Assembly: GCA_002151545.1 (NCBI GenBank)
Contig: CP021237.1
Span: 2,480,001 to 2,544,000 of the forward strand
Length of the DNA: 64,000 nt
Reading direction: 5' to 3'
Origin: Sphingobacteriaceae bacterium GW460-11-11-14-LB5
Lineage (GTDB): Bacteria; Bacteroidota; Bacteroidia; Sphingobacteriales; Sphingobacteriaceae
A model generated the notes under the pieces. The model was not told the DNA's origin and did no database searches. It saw only the letters and a list, made by a program, of their open reading frames with translations. Each line of letters opens with the position of its first letter. The stretch's first letter is position 1. Below are positions 1 through 8,615 of this stretch, piece by piece. A program made the translations under genes and the position numbers.

Positions 1-2
1 TT

Positions 3-791
3 TTAGAAGAGGAATATCCATCGGTAAGTTATCCGGTAATCAGCATGGGTTTCGATTATCATAGTATAACCATCGATGAAAAGCTTGAAGAAAACATCAT
101 TAACGCCATTGAGAAGTTCAAACCTACTATACTGGCGTTTAGCATGGTACAATACATTAGTGGACTTAGGATGGATGATGATTTTATCCGGAAACTAAAA
201 AACACTTATCCTGATCTTTTATTGGTTGGCGATGGCACGCAGTTTTTGGGTACTACTGCTTATGATTTTGAAAAAACGGGTTTAGACGCGTTGATTGGCA
301 GCGGATACAAATGGCTTTTAGCAGGCTATGGTAATGGCTACGCATTTCTTTCTGATCAGATGAAAGATGCGGTCTTCACCAAAAACAAATTGGCCCAACT
401 GCCAACAGCACCATTTTTAAAAGGAAAAGATCATTTATCGATGTGTTTCGAACCTGGCCATTTAGATACCCTAAACTTCGGCACCTTAAACGAAAGTTTA
501 AATTATCTTAGTTCATTTGGCTTTGATTGGATTGAAAAAACCACGCAAACGCTTTGTAATCGGGCCAGGCTGGAATTAAATTCCAGAGGATTAATCCCTG
601 ACTGGACGCTTGACAGGAAGTATCAATCGACCATTATGAGTATGCCTTTAGATCAAAAAACAGTGGATAAACTTGCTGCTGCCAAAATACTTTGTTCGCC
701 AAGAGGAGCCGGTACAAGGATTTCTTTCCATTATTACAATACAGAAGAAGACTTAAATCATTTACTACAGGTCCTGGATGACCAGAGTTAA
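3..791 (+). CDS. Aminotransferase class V-fold PLP enzyme, 5' truncated
   Basis: The reading frame is open to the first base of the window, so the N-terminus lies outside and the first ATG at 45 is internal. The visible part is the C-terminal two thirds of a fold-type I PLP enzyme of the class V aminotransferase / cysteine desulfurase-like superfamily. A GDGTQ motif supplies the aspartate that usually contacts the pyridine nitrogen, and a GSGYKW motif carries the probable Schiff-base lysine. A small C-terminal domain follows, with RGAGTRISFHYYNTEEDL resembling the substrate carboxylate-binding arginine region. The exact reaction (desulfurase, kynureninase-like or another) cannot be told from this fragment. 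No partner gene is in the window. Confidence 0.8.
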   Translation, partial: LEEEYPSVSYPVISMGFDYHSITIDEKLEENIINAIEKFKPTILAFSMVQYISGLRMDDDFIRKLKNTYPDLLLVGDGTQFLGTTAYDFEKTGLDALIGSGYKWLLAGYGNGYAFLSDQMKDAVFTKNKLAQLPTAPFLKGKDHLSMCFEPGHLDTLNFGTLNESLNYLSSFGFDWIEKTTQTLCNRARLELNSRGLIPDWTLDRKYQSTIMSMPLDQKTVDKLAAAKILCSPRGAGTRISFHYYNTEEDLNHLLQVLDDQS

Positions 792-925
792 GTTATTTTC
801 GGAGTGATTTTTCCAATCGTAGGTGTAAACGCTGCTACTCAATTAAAAAAGTTACAAACTATATTCTAAAATCGACGTTAGATAATGGTAGACATTTAAT
901 TGACAAACATTAACCGCAGCCTTAT

Positions 926-1060
926 ATGCAAACTCAAACAACAGAAAATACGAACCTTACCGTTTTGATCCAGGATGATGCTTCAATTGAAGATAAAAGA
1001 GACATTTTATTAAACAGTTTATTAGACGACCTAAATAGTCAAACAGAATCTTTCAATTAG
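926..1060 (+). CDS. Possible 44-residue acidic small protein
   Basis: An ATG-initiated ORF encodes a short hydrophilic, acidic peptide beginning MQTQTTENTNLTVLIQDD and ending in a Leu/Asp-rich segment (LLNSLLDDLNSQTESFN). It has no signal peptide, membrane segment or cysteine. No family is recognised. It is listed because its composition (Glu, Asp, Asn and Thr rich with a leucine-patterned amphipathic stretch) looks protein-like and it sits in an otherwise empty gap. It could also be a chance ORF. Confidence 0.35.
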   Translation: MQTQTTENTNLTVLIQDDASIEDKRDILLNSLLDDLNSQTESFN

Positions 1061-1282
1061 TGCCACAACCCATTATTATTTGGTAGAGAAGGTTAACGTT
1101 TCTAAGCACGATTCCAAAAACTCAGATGATCTCAGGTGGCTTAGGTGGTAAAATACACTGCCTCATTTAAAAGTATCCTAAACATTAAGAAGTGAAGAAC
1201 ATTAGCGAGCTCACCGCAGGTAATTCATTTCAGGATTTATTTTGCAGGAAAGATGCTGAAATAAATTCAGCATGACGATTAC

Positions 1283-1323
1283 TCGTAAAAGAAAAGGGCA
1301 AACAAATTCATGTTTACCCCTTT
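1283..1323 (-). terminator. Rho-independent terminator after the M1 aminopeptidase
   Basis: Read on the minus strand, a 12-bp stem (plus-strand arms 1292-1303 and 1312-1323, two G-U pairs, 8-nt loop) is followed directly by a T-rich tail (TTTTCTTTTA). The wobble pairs only form in minus-strand RNA. It lies about 80 bp past the stop of the aminopeptidase gene, so it would end the pxp-transporter-peptidase operon. Confidence 0.6.
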
Positions 1324-1402
1324 CAATCTAAATTAACGCTCTCGCGACAAAAGTATAAATTCTTCTTAAACCTGTATGTAACAAATTTATTTACATTGGC
1401 GC

Positions 1403-3964
1403 TTAATGTAGAATGACCTGTGCCCGGCGAAGATTATCTGTTGTCTGCAAAATTTTATCCCTTAATTTTGAGTTGTAAGCAGGATGTGATTTTAAGAAAT
1501 CCTGTACCACTGCATTTGCTTCTTTGTTGTTATAACTGGAAAAAATAGCAGCCAGCCACGATTGCGGAAAAAATATATCCCCTGTTTTCTGTATTTCTTC
1601 CAATAAATCTAAACTTTCTTTCAGATAATGAATAGCTGTTTTTTGCCTGATGGGATGATGCAGATAAGATAAAGCCGTAGTTACCCAGGCTTCTTTCTGA
1701 CGGTTTTTCCGGTCTTTTAAAGCGTTAAAGAATTGACCTCTTTCCTTCACATCTAAAGATAATGCGGGCATTAAATAAATCAACCGATTTCTACGGTCTT
1801 CATTTTTGGTCCTTTCTAACTGCGCTTTCAGGATGGTGTTTGCGGTATCAGTTTTAAGTGCCAGTGTTAAAGCCATTGCATTATAATCATCCTCTAACAA
1901 TTTAATTCCATTTGGTGCAGTTTGCCTGAACCAGATATCATACATGCGTTTCCCGGCATCGGCACTTAAATACACATTTTGATAAGCATTGAACAAAATC
2001 TTCCTGTTATTTTGCATTGGCTGCTGCTCCATTGCATTCCATATTGTTTTCTCCACGCTTTCATACATACCATTCCGTACTTCAGCAGTAAGAAAAGTCC
2101 AGTAAATATTAGTGAGGTATCCCGTAATCAACCTAAGGTTCATTTCATTTTTTTCAACTGCCAATCCCTGTAAAAACACTGTTAAAAGCGCTTTAGGCTT
2201 ATTACCTTTGCCCGAAAGCATATTTTCATAGGCATTGATATAAGCCGATGCACGTTCTAAGGGATCCTCAAGATGATAAAGATTTGCCATCATCTCCTGA
2301 TCGATTGGGAAAAGGCCATATCCGGCACCGTTTGCATTAAATAAAATATACTTTGGTTTTGGAAGACCTTTTGCCTCCATTAAATCTGTTTTAGCAGTCT
2401 TCGCGCTGACCACCAAAACCTTGCTATAGGTTGGGTAAACCAGCTTAACCGTGAATGATTGTGGCCATACCCTGGCTTGCCCCATCTCACTGTTTTGATT
2501 TAAGCTTAAATTACTTATTTTATCTCCATTGTATTTAATATCATAACTAAAAACTGGTCTGCCAGGTTCATTTACCCATACTTTATTCCAGCTCAGGAGA
2601 TCACTTTTACTGTATTTACTTAAAATGGCGATCAAATCATTCCAGGTAGCGTTGCCATAACTGTATTTTTTCAGGTATTCCCTTATTCCCTGCTGAAAAT
2701 TCTCCTTGCCCATCAGTAACTCCAATTGACGCATCATAATGGGTGCTTTATGGTAAATTATGTTTCCATACATCGATCCCGCTTCCTGTAAATTATCCAG
2801 TTGCTGTCGAATGGGGTTAGCGCCCAATGTTCTATCTACCCCATAAGCTGCCGGATAATGGTCTTGTAAAAACTTAAGGTCGAAAGTAGACTTGCCCATT
2901 AATTTTTCGGTTACCTTATCGGCCATAAAATTGGCAAAAACCTCTTTCATCCAAACGTCGTTAAACCATTTCATAGTGACCAGATCGCCAAACCACATAT
3001 GTGCCGTTTCATGCGAAATCAGATTTGAACGCGAAATAAACTGATCTTTAGTTGCCCCCTGATCTAAAAACAATGCGGATGCCTTATATTGTACTTCTCC
3101 AGGGTGTTCCATACCACCAAACTGAAAATCAGGAATGCTGACAAAACCTACTTTCTGGAAAGGATATTTTATCGCTGTCCAGTCTTCTAAAAAATCGATG
3201 GCATCGCGATGTGCGACAAAAACAGAATCTACACTGAATTTAATTTTCGCTGAATCCGTTTCCCGGTGTAGAAATTCCATTTTATTATTTTTCATTTCCC
3301 GGTTTATCAGGCTGTATTTTCCTGCCGTAAAAGAGAATAAATAGGTGGGTAATTTATCCGAATTATTGAAATGGTAAGTGGTCGAATTGCCTTGTACCAG
3401 TGAATCTTTTTTAATCGCATTAGCCATTACCTTCCAGTCAGTTGGAACGGTTAACGAAAGTAAAAAGTTAGCCTTTAAATCAGGCTGATCAAAGCAAGGA
3501 AATACAGTTCTGGCATGATCAGGAACAAAGAGCGCATACAAAAAATCTTTATTTCTGTTTAATGATTCGTTACCAGCAATGAATTCGATTTCAACATGGT
3601 TATTCCCGACTTTTAAATACTCCTGTTTTACCAGGATATGTTCTGCTTTAAAATCGACTGGTATGGTTTTTCCATTAACCGATATTTGTTTTATGTGATC
3701 TAAATCCTGCTTAAAGTCGACCTGTAGATCAATTAACTTATTTAACTTAAAATCAATAGTTTCAGTTGATTCTATTAATGCATTCTGTGCTGTCGGTACA
3801 GTAAAATGAAGCTTGTATTGAATATTACTTATTGTTGCGCTTCTGGCGTTAGCCAATGTTAGAGAAACTCCCGGTTCTACGGCCACTGGTTTTGTACGCT
3901 GCTGCGCAAAACAGGTAACACTCAACAGTTGAAATAAGCAAAAATATTTAGTAATCGTATTCAT
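1403..3964 (-). CDS. Exported M1 family zinc aminopeptidase
   Basis: The 853-residue product is a gluzincin aminopeptidase that removes N-terminal residues from peptides, probably in the periplasm. The zinc site is complete: HETAH at 318-322 followed by the third ligand Glu341, the expected HExxH-18-E spacing. The substrate-recognition motif reads GGMEHPG (283-289), a variant of GxMEN with His in place of Asn. I chose the start at 3964 because it gives a signal peptide (MNTITKYFCLFQLLSVTCFAQ); the longer frame to 4063 would overlap the transporter and bury that signal. The gene starts 11 bp after the NRAMP-like gene, so it probably closes the 5-oxoprolinase operon. There it could supply N-terminal amino acids, including pyroglutamate-derived products; that link is inference. 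Confidence 0.9.
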   Translation of the reverse strand: MNTITKYFCLFQLLSVTCFAQQRTKPVAVEPGVSLTLANARSATISNIQYKLHFTVPTAQNALIESTETIDFKLNKLIDLQVDFKQDLDHIKQISVNGKTIPVDFKAEHILVKQEYLKVGNNHVEIEFIAGNESLNRNKDFLYALFVPDHARTVFPCFDQPDLKANFLLSLTVPTDWKVMANAIKKDSLVQGNSTTYHFNNSDKLPTYLFSFTAGKYSLINREMKNNKMEFLHRETDSAKIKFSVDSVFVAHRDAIDFLEDWTAIKYPFQKVGFVSIPDFQFGGMEHPGEVQYKASALFLDQGATKDQFISRSNLISHETAHMWFGDLVTMKWFNDVWMKEVFANFMADKVTEKLMGKSTFDLKFLQDHYPAAYGVDRTLGANPIRQQLDNLQEAGSMYGNIIYHKAPIMMRQLELLMGKENFQQGIREYLKKYSYGNATWNDLIAILSKYSKSDLLSWNKVWVNEPGRPVFSYDIKYNGDKISNLSLNQNSEMGQARVWPQSFTVKLVYPTYSKVLVVSAKTAKTDLMEAKGLPKPKYILFNANGAGYGLFPIDQEMMANLYHLEDPLERASAYINAYENMLSGKGNKPKALLTVFLQGLAVEKNEMNLRLITGYLTNIYWTFLTAEVRNGMYESVEKTIWNAMEQQPMQNNRKILFNAYQNVYLSADAGKRMYDIWFRQTAPNGIKLLEDDYNAMALTLALKTDTANTILKAQLERTKNEDRRNRLIYLMPALSLDVKERGQFFNALKDRKNRQKEAWVTTALSYLHHPIRQKTAIHYLKESLDLLEEIQKTGDIFFPQSWLAAIFSSYNNKEANAVVQDFLKSHPAYNSKLRDKILQTTDNLRRAQVILH

Positions 3965-3975
3965 TTTATAAAGAT

Positions 3976-5160
3976 TTATTCTCCGTTTATCATTTGTATA
4001 ATGGTGCCATAACTCATCCAAACCATGGTTAATACCACCGCTAAGCCGGTTAAGGTTAACCAAAACGGTTGTTTGTAATTTGCGATAATTTTGATTTTAT
4101 AAGCAGCAATAAGCATAATACCCAGTGCAATAGGTAAAATAAATCCATTAATGGCGCCTACAGTAAGCAGTATTTTAACGGGTTTACCAATCAGGATAAA
4201 AATAATGCAGGAGATGGATATGAAGGCAATGATAATCTCTCTGTTAAACTTTAAGATCATGGGGTGAAAACTCTTAATAAAAGAGATGGAGGTATATGCA
4301 GAGCCCACAACCGATGAAATCCCCGCAGCCCATATCACTACACCAAAAATTTTATACCCGATTTCGCCGCTGGCCAGTTTAAAAACCGAAGCTGCCGGAT
4401 TGGATGGATCTAAAGTAAAACCTTTACTAACTACCCCTAAAGCCGCAATAAATAACAATAAGCGCATAACAGATGCGAGTCCGATGGCGCTTAGTGCACC
4501 CTTATTTACGGCGCTTAAATTCTGGATTCCGGTTTGTCTGGCATCCAATAAACGATGTGCACCTGAAAAAGTAATATAACCGCCAACTGTTCCACCAACT
4601 ATGGTTAATACTGCTGTAAAACTGAATTGTGTAGGATTTACAGCCCTTAATGCGGCTTCTGCCAATGGCGGCGAACTGGTGTAGGCTATAATTAAGGCGA
4701 GTACAATTTTAATCAGCCCCATGGTTTTGGCAAAAACATCCATCGCCTTACCTGCTTCTTTGTAAATAAAAATGCCAATTGCCATAATAGCACTGATAAC
4801 AGCACCCTGACCTACACTAATGCCGAATAACACATTTAGTCCTAAACCAGCACCTGCAATATTACCAATGTTAAAAGCCAGACCACCTAAAAAAACCAGA
4901 AAAGAAATAAAGTAACCCAGGCCTGGAAATACCTTATTGGCGATATCCTGAGCAGGTTTATCAGCAACGGCAATAATCCGCCAGATGTTCAACTGTGCAA
5001 TGGCATCTAATACGATGGATAACAATATCACAAACGCAAAACTCGCCCCCAACTGTTGGGTGAAAACGGCTGTTTGTGTTAAAAAACCAGGACCAATAGC
5101 CGATGAAGCCATTAAAAAAGCAGCCCCTAAAAGTACACTCCAGTTGTATTTTGGCTTCAT
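3976..5160 (-). CDS. NRAMP-related membrane transporter of the YcsG type
   Basis: The 394-residue protein has about eleven hydrophobic segments and the overall pattern of the NRAMP (SLC11) family. The first helix carries IGPGF (22-26) where metal-transporting NRAMPs have DPGN, and the helix-6 region carries TVGGY (191-195) where they have a MPH motif. The canonical Mn/Fe ligands therefore appear to be missing. The start overlaps the pxpA stop in an ATGA, showing translational coupling. Bacillus subtilis has the same gene set (ycsF, ycsG, kipI, kipA), which supports a conserved functional tie to 5-oxoproline use. The substrate may be 5-oxoproline, another small molecule or a different ion; that is not decided by the sequence. 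Confidence 0.85.
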   Translation of the reverse strand: MKPKYNWSVLLGAAFLMASSAIGPGFLTQTAVFTQQLGASFAFVILLSIVLDAIAQLNIWRIIAVADKPAQDIANKVFPGLGYFISFLVFLGGLAFNIGNIAGAGLGLNVLFGISVGQGAVISAIMAIGIFIYKEAGKAMDVFAKTMGLIKIVLALIIAYTSSPPLAEAALRAVNPTQFSFTAVLTIVGGTVGGYITFSGAHRLLDARQTGIQNLSAVNKGALSAIGLASVMRLLLFIAALGVVSKGFTLDPSNPAASVFKLASGEIGYKIFGVVIWAAGISSVVGSAYTSISFIKSFHPMILKFNREIIIAFISISCIIFILIGKPVKILLTVGAINGFILPIALGIMLIAAYKIKIIANYKQPFWLTLTGLAVVLTMVWMSYGTIIQMINGE

Positions 5161-5918
5161 ATTACCTGGGCTTTAATAACAATACCTTCTTTTTTTAATC
5201 GCTCCGCTATTAATTTAGCAAAAGCAACAGCATGTTCACCATCGCCATGCAAACAAACCGTTTCGGCCCTGACTGTGATACGATTTCCACTTGTACTCCG
5301 TACTTCCTGCTTTAAAGCAAATCCCAAAACCTGATTTACAGCCTCTTCTTCGCTCGTAATTAAAGCATTGTCTGCAGAGCGTGGAGTCAGTAATCCATCA
5401 TCCTGATAACTACGGTCGGCAAAAACTTCGGATGCGGTTATTATGTCCACTTTTTCAGCTTCCTCAATCATCTTGCTACCTGCCAGAGCATACAAAATCA
5501 GACTTGGATCGAAATCGTAAACAGCCTGTACAATGGCTTTTGCTAAACTACTGTCCTTTGCAGCCATATTATATAATGCACCATGTGCTTTAACATGATG
5601 TAATTTGCTGCCTGCAGCTTTTACAAAAGCACTTAATGCACCAATTTGATATAAAGTAAGCTGATAGGCTTCGTTTGCAGTAATCTTCATTTCTCTGCGA
5701 CCAAAACCTTGCAAATCGGGCAAACCCGGGTGCGCACCAATGGCCACCCCGTTTTTTAAGGCTAAAGCGACCGTTTGCTGCATTACAGCCGGATCGCCGG
5801 CATGGAAACCACAGGCAATATTTACCGATGAAATATATTCCATCAGTTTTTCATCATTGGGCATAACATAATTCCCAAATGCTTCTCCCATGTCGCAATT
5901 AAGGTCGATCATTTTCAT
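5157..5918 (-). CDS. pxpA: 5-oxoprolinase subunit A (LamB/YcsF family)
   Basis: The 253-residue cytoplasmic protein is the LamB/YcsF-type subunit of the ATP-dependent 5-oxoprolinase PxpABC, which opens 5-oxoproline (pyroglutamate) to glutamate. Family hallmarks are visible: DLNCDMGEAFG at the N-terminus, NIACGFHAGDP near residue 33, GAHPGLPDLQGFGRR near residue 62, HVKAHGALYN near residue 107, and a C-terminal CLHGDGEHAV. The length matches the family. It overlaps pxpC upstream and the transporter downstream, each by an ATGA, so the subunits should be made together. Confidence 0.95.
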   Translation of the reverse strand: MKMIDLNCDMGEAFGNYVMPNDEKLMEYISSVNIACGFHAGDPAVMQQTVALALKNGVAIGAHPGLPDLQGFGRREMKITANEAYQLTLYQIGALSAFVKAAGSKLHHVKAHGALYNMAAKDSSLAKAIVQAVYDFDPSLILYALAGSKMIEEAEKVDIITASEVFADRSYQDDGLLTPRSADNALITSEEEAVNQVLGFALKQEVRSTSGNRITVRAETVCLHGDGEHAVAFAKLIAERLKKEGIVIKAQVI

Positions 5919-6919
5919 GTTTTAATATATTTTAGGCTTATGGCCGTGGTAATCAATGATAAATCGCGTTCCCGTTCAAGGTAAAGTTCTTCTGCCTCAT
6001 CTCTCGAAATTTCGGAAAAGTGAATGGCATCACCAGGTTTTAACTGTGCACATAAAGGCAAATCGACTGCTGCAACATGGGCAATACGCGGATAACCACC
6101 TGTTGTTTGACAATCGGCCATGAGTATAACCAAATCGCCACTTCCGGTTACCTGAATAATCCCGGGTGTTACTGCTGTACTGAGCAATTCCTGTTTAACC
6201 CTCCTCACCAATGGTTTTCCCAATAAATGATAACCCATGCGGTTACTCCTTCTGTCGATGGTATAAAAATTGGTTAAAAATGAAATAATGGATGTGGCAT
6301 CAAACCAGCTGATTTCATTGGCGAGTACAACCCTAATGGTTTGCCTTTTCTCTGGCAGTAAACTTTCGCGTGAAATACGCCAATTTGGGTAGATTAACGA
6401 CCGGTTGATTAATTGTTTTATTATCCCATTCGATACTTCATTAAGAATAGTACCACTGCTCAAAACATCGGCTTTTCGCAATGCTCTCCCTTTAAAGCCG
6501 CCAAAAGCAGCAGTAAGATAGGTGCTTCTGCTTTCCATTACATCCGGCACCTCCCATCCACCAGCAACAGCCAAATAGGTACGCGCACCAATGGTGTTAC
6601 TGATGAGCTTTATAACCGAACCTGCCGGAAAAAACAATGGCTTTTCTGCAGGCATTAACTCATCATTGTAAATCAAAAATGCACCATCGCCAGAATAAGA
6701 AAGCAGAACAGGTGTTTCAGCTTTAAATGAAGCATCAGCATAAGTAAACTCGATGGTAGCATGATGATCATCGTTACCAACTGCCTTATTGGCCAGACGG
6801 TGCGACAGCTCATCCATCGCCCCCGAAACAGGTACAGCCTGCGAAAGGTATCGGTACCGGCCTAAATCCTGAATGGTGCTTAACAAGCCTGGCTTAATGA
6901 TGCTAATTTTCATACTCAT
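5915..6919 (-). CDS. pxpC: 5-oxoprolinase subunit C (KipA / biotin-dependent carboxyltransferase-like)
   Basis: The 334-residue protein belongs to the KipA/PxpC family, which forms the 5-oxoprolinase complex with PxpA and PxpB. Recognisable segments are the start IIKPGLLSTIQDLGRYRYLS, AVPVSGAMDELSHRLANKAVGN, a mid-protein SRSTYLTAAFGGFKGRALRKGD-like stretch, and SNRMGYHLLG with a later ADCQTTGGYPRIAHV. These are the blocks shared with the allophanate hydrolase subunit 2 fold. Its start overlaps the pxpB stop (ATGA), and its stop overlaps the pxpA start. No residue of note is missing. Confidence 0.93.
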   Translation of the reverse strand: MSMKISIIKPGLLSTIQDLGRYRYLSQAVPVSGAMDELSHRLANKAVGNDDHHATIEFTYADASFKAETPVLLSYSGDGAFLIYNDELMPAEKPLFFPAGSVIKLISNTIGARTYLAVAGGWEVPDVMESRSTYLTAAFGGFKGRALRKADVLSSGTILNEVSNGIIKQLINRSLIYPNWRISRESLLPEKRQTIRVVLANEISWFDATSIISFLTNFYTIDRRSNRMGYHLLGKPLVRRVKQELLSTAVTPGIIQVTGSGDLVILMADCQTTGGYPRIAHVAAVDLPLCAQLKPGDAIHFSEISRDEAEELYLERERDLSLITTAISLKYIKT

Positions 6920-7656
6920 ATTTCAGCGTAAGCATTAAACTCATCTATACCAATGGCTTTAAAAGTAACCTGATCACCTCCCTTTAAAAGGGATGGTTGA
7001 GAACGGTTTACCTCAAACATCTTTAATGGGGTTTTGCCGATAATCTGCCATCCACCCGGGGTTTCCAAAGGATAAATACCCGTTTGATGGCCTGCAATAC
7101 CTACAGATCCAGCGAGTATTTTAGCACTGGGAATTTCTTTTCTGGGGGTGGATAATCTCGCATCCATACCACCCATGTAGGCAAAACCTGGCACAAAACC
7201 GATCATAAAAACCATGTACTGTCCGGCGGTATGTATATCGATTACCTCAGTTTCGGTCAGGTTATTGGTGCGGGCAACCGTTAAAAGATCCTGGCCAAAA
7301 TCGCCGCCATAACAGACCGGAATAACCAGTTTATCAGCTATTACACTCGATTTTTCTCTTTTTGTTTGTGCAATTTTATTTAAATGTGCCGATACCTTAT
7401 CGAAACAAGCCTCGCCCGGAAGACCTGATAACATCACACTTAGCGGATCAAAAAACACAGTTAATGTGGTATAAGCCGGAACTGTGGTAATTAAACCAGC
7501 AAAAGGATTTTGTAGCAGCAACTGATTAAAATCGGTAATCAGGCTCAATAAATCGTTGTCAATGGCCGTTCCGAACGTTAAGGTAACCGATTTTTCGCTC
7601 AACCCGTAAATTTTCATGGGCAGGTTTGTTCCAAAATATCCTACCTGGTCACTCAT
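6916..7656 (-). CDS. pxpB: 5-oxoprolinase subunit B (KipI family)
   Basis: The 246-residue protein is the KipI/PxpB family member and the first gene of the run. Typical blocks are CYGGDFGQDLLTVA, FMIGFVPGFAYMGGMD, STPRKEIPSAKILAGSVGIAG and ETPGGWQIIGKTPLKMF. An alternative start at 7617 (MKIYGLSEKSV) fits the usual family N-terminus better than the annotated ATG at 7656; the true start is open. The gene opens a minus-strand operon, with 134 bp separating it from the next gene upstream, so the operon promoter should lie at about 7660-7790. In B. subtilis the homologue was first described as an inhibitor of a sporulation kinase; the enzymatic role fits better here because pxpA and pxpC are adjacent. 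Confidence 0.92.
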   Translation of the reverse strand: MSDQVGYFGTNLPMKIYGLSEKSVTLTFGTAIDNDLLSLITDFNQLLLQNPFAGLITTVPAYTTLTVFFDPLSVMLSGLPGEACFDKVSAHLNKIAQTKREKSSVIADKLVIPVCYGGDFGQDLLTVARTNNLTETEVIDIHTAGQYMVFMIGFVPGFAYMGGMDARLSTPRKEIPSAKILAGSVGIAGHQTGIYPLETPGGWQIIGKTPLKMFEVNRSQPSLLKGGDQVTFKAIGIDEFNAYAEI

Positions 7657-7790
7657 ATAAAAACAGAAAGGATTTAATCATAAATGATCTTCATAAAACG
7701 GGGTTTGACAACTAACTGCTGCTATAAAAATGACTATATAATATCAAAATCGCAAAGATTTATGAATATTGGCTAACCCAGCCCATGGGA

Positions 7791-8564
7791 TTAAAAATTT
7801 TTCTTTACCACCCGTTCAATGGCTTTGCCCCAAAATTCGCCTAAAGATACTGCACCTGATTTATTTGGATGCAGGTAAAAAGTACCCGCCTGCCCCTTTT
7901 CTGGAATCAGCTCGGTTAGATGGTGTTTTTTAAAATAAGCAAAAGCCTTTTTATCCCCCACGAAAACATGTTTGGGTTTTGTTAAACGGTAACTTGTAAC
8001 AAGGCTATCAATTTTTGGAATGTAAGCCTGCACTCTCGATAAGCCCTCTTGCAAATATTTTGAGCTATTATAAGTATTTGGACTATACCAGATAGGGTGC
8101 TGTAATACCACAATAGCCTTTGGAAAATCGGCCAATAATTTCTCTATGATGGTTTTTACATTTTCGATATACCGATCAGGTGAAACGGGAGCCCCATGTG
8201 GTCCCTGGATAGCGCTATCGTTGGTGCCGAGCTTTAATGAAAAAACCAGTAGTGCTTCTTTATTGGTAAATGCATTGGCTGCTTCTTCAACTTGATTAAA
8301 AGTGCGGCCTGCGCCAGGTAAAAAATCAAGAGTGGTGTAACCGCTATGGCCCTGATTGCTGAATTTAACCTCGTTTATTCCTTTTTGTCTAAGCAGATAA
8401 GCAACGGCTACCGCAGGTGGGGCATCAGCAGGATTAGCGAGCTGAACACCTTGAGTGATACTATTGCCAATAAAAACAATATTAAGGTTACGCTCTTTTT
8501 GCTGTGCGAACAGCAATGGGGTATTCATGAGTAAAATGCTGATCAATAACAGGAATCTTTTCAT
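7791..8564 (-). CDS. Secreted SGNH/GDSL-family hydrolase
   Basis: The 257-residue protein has a clear signal peptide (MKRFLLLISILLMNTPLLFAQQ) and an SGNH esterase/lipase fold. Block I is NIVFIGNSITQG with the nucleophilic serine, block III is LGTND, and the C-terminal FYLHPNKSGA supplies the likely catalytic histidine. Such enzymes in this phylum often remove acyl groups from polysaccharides, but the substrate cannot be read from the sequence. It is followed by a separate GHKL ATPase gene and shows no operon with it; the spacing to pxpB is 134 bp on the same strand. Confidence 0.85.
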   Translation of the reverse strand: MKRFLLLISILLMNTPLLFAQQKERNLNIVFIGNSITQGVQLANPADAPPAVAVAYLLRQKGINEVKFSNQGHSGYTTLDFLPGAGRTFNQVEEAANAFTNKEALLVFSLKLGTNDSAIQGPHGAPVSPDRYIENVKTIIEKLLADFPKAIVVLQHPIWYSPNTYNSSKYLQEGLSRVQAYIPKIDSLVTSYRLTKPKHVFVGDKKAFAYFKKHHLTELIPEKGQAGTFYLHPNKSGAVSLGEFWGKAIERVVKKNF

Positions 8565-8615
8565 CTAAAGTTGTTTTTATCGGCAACAAATTACTAAATA
8601 CTTATTAATTTCAAT

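Larger units (their letters stand above)
792..1402. other. Intergenic stretch with a small ORF and a terminator
   Basis: This 611 bp gap lies between the PLP enzyme and the end of the M1 aminopeptidase, which converge on it. It holds one 44-codon ORF (926-1060) and a hairpin terminator reading on the minus strand (about 1283-1323). Nothing else recognisable was seen on either strand. Confidence 0.6.

Noticed and set aside
3965..4063. Longer start for the M1 aminopeptidase
   Set aside because: It would overlap the transporter gene by 88 bp and bury the signal peptide that begins at 3964.
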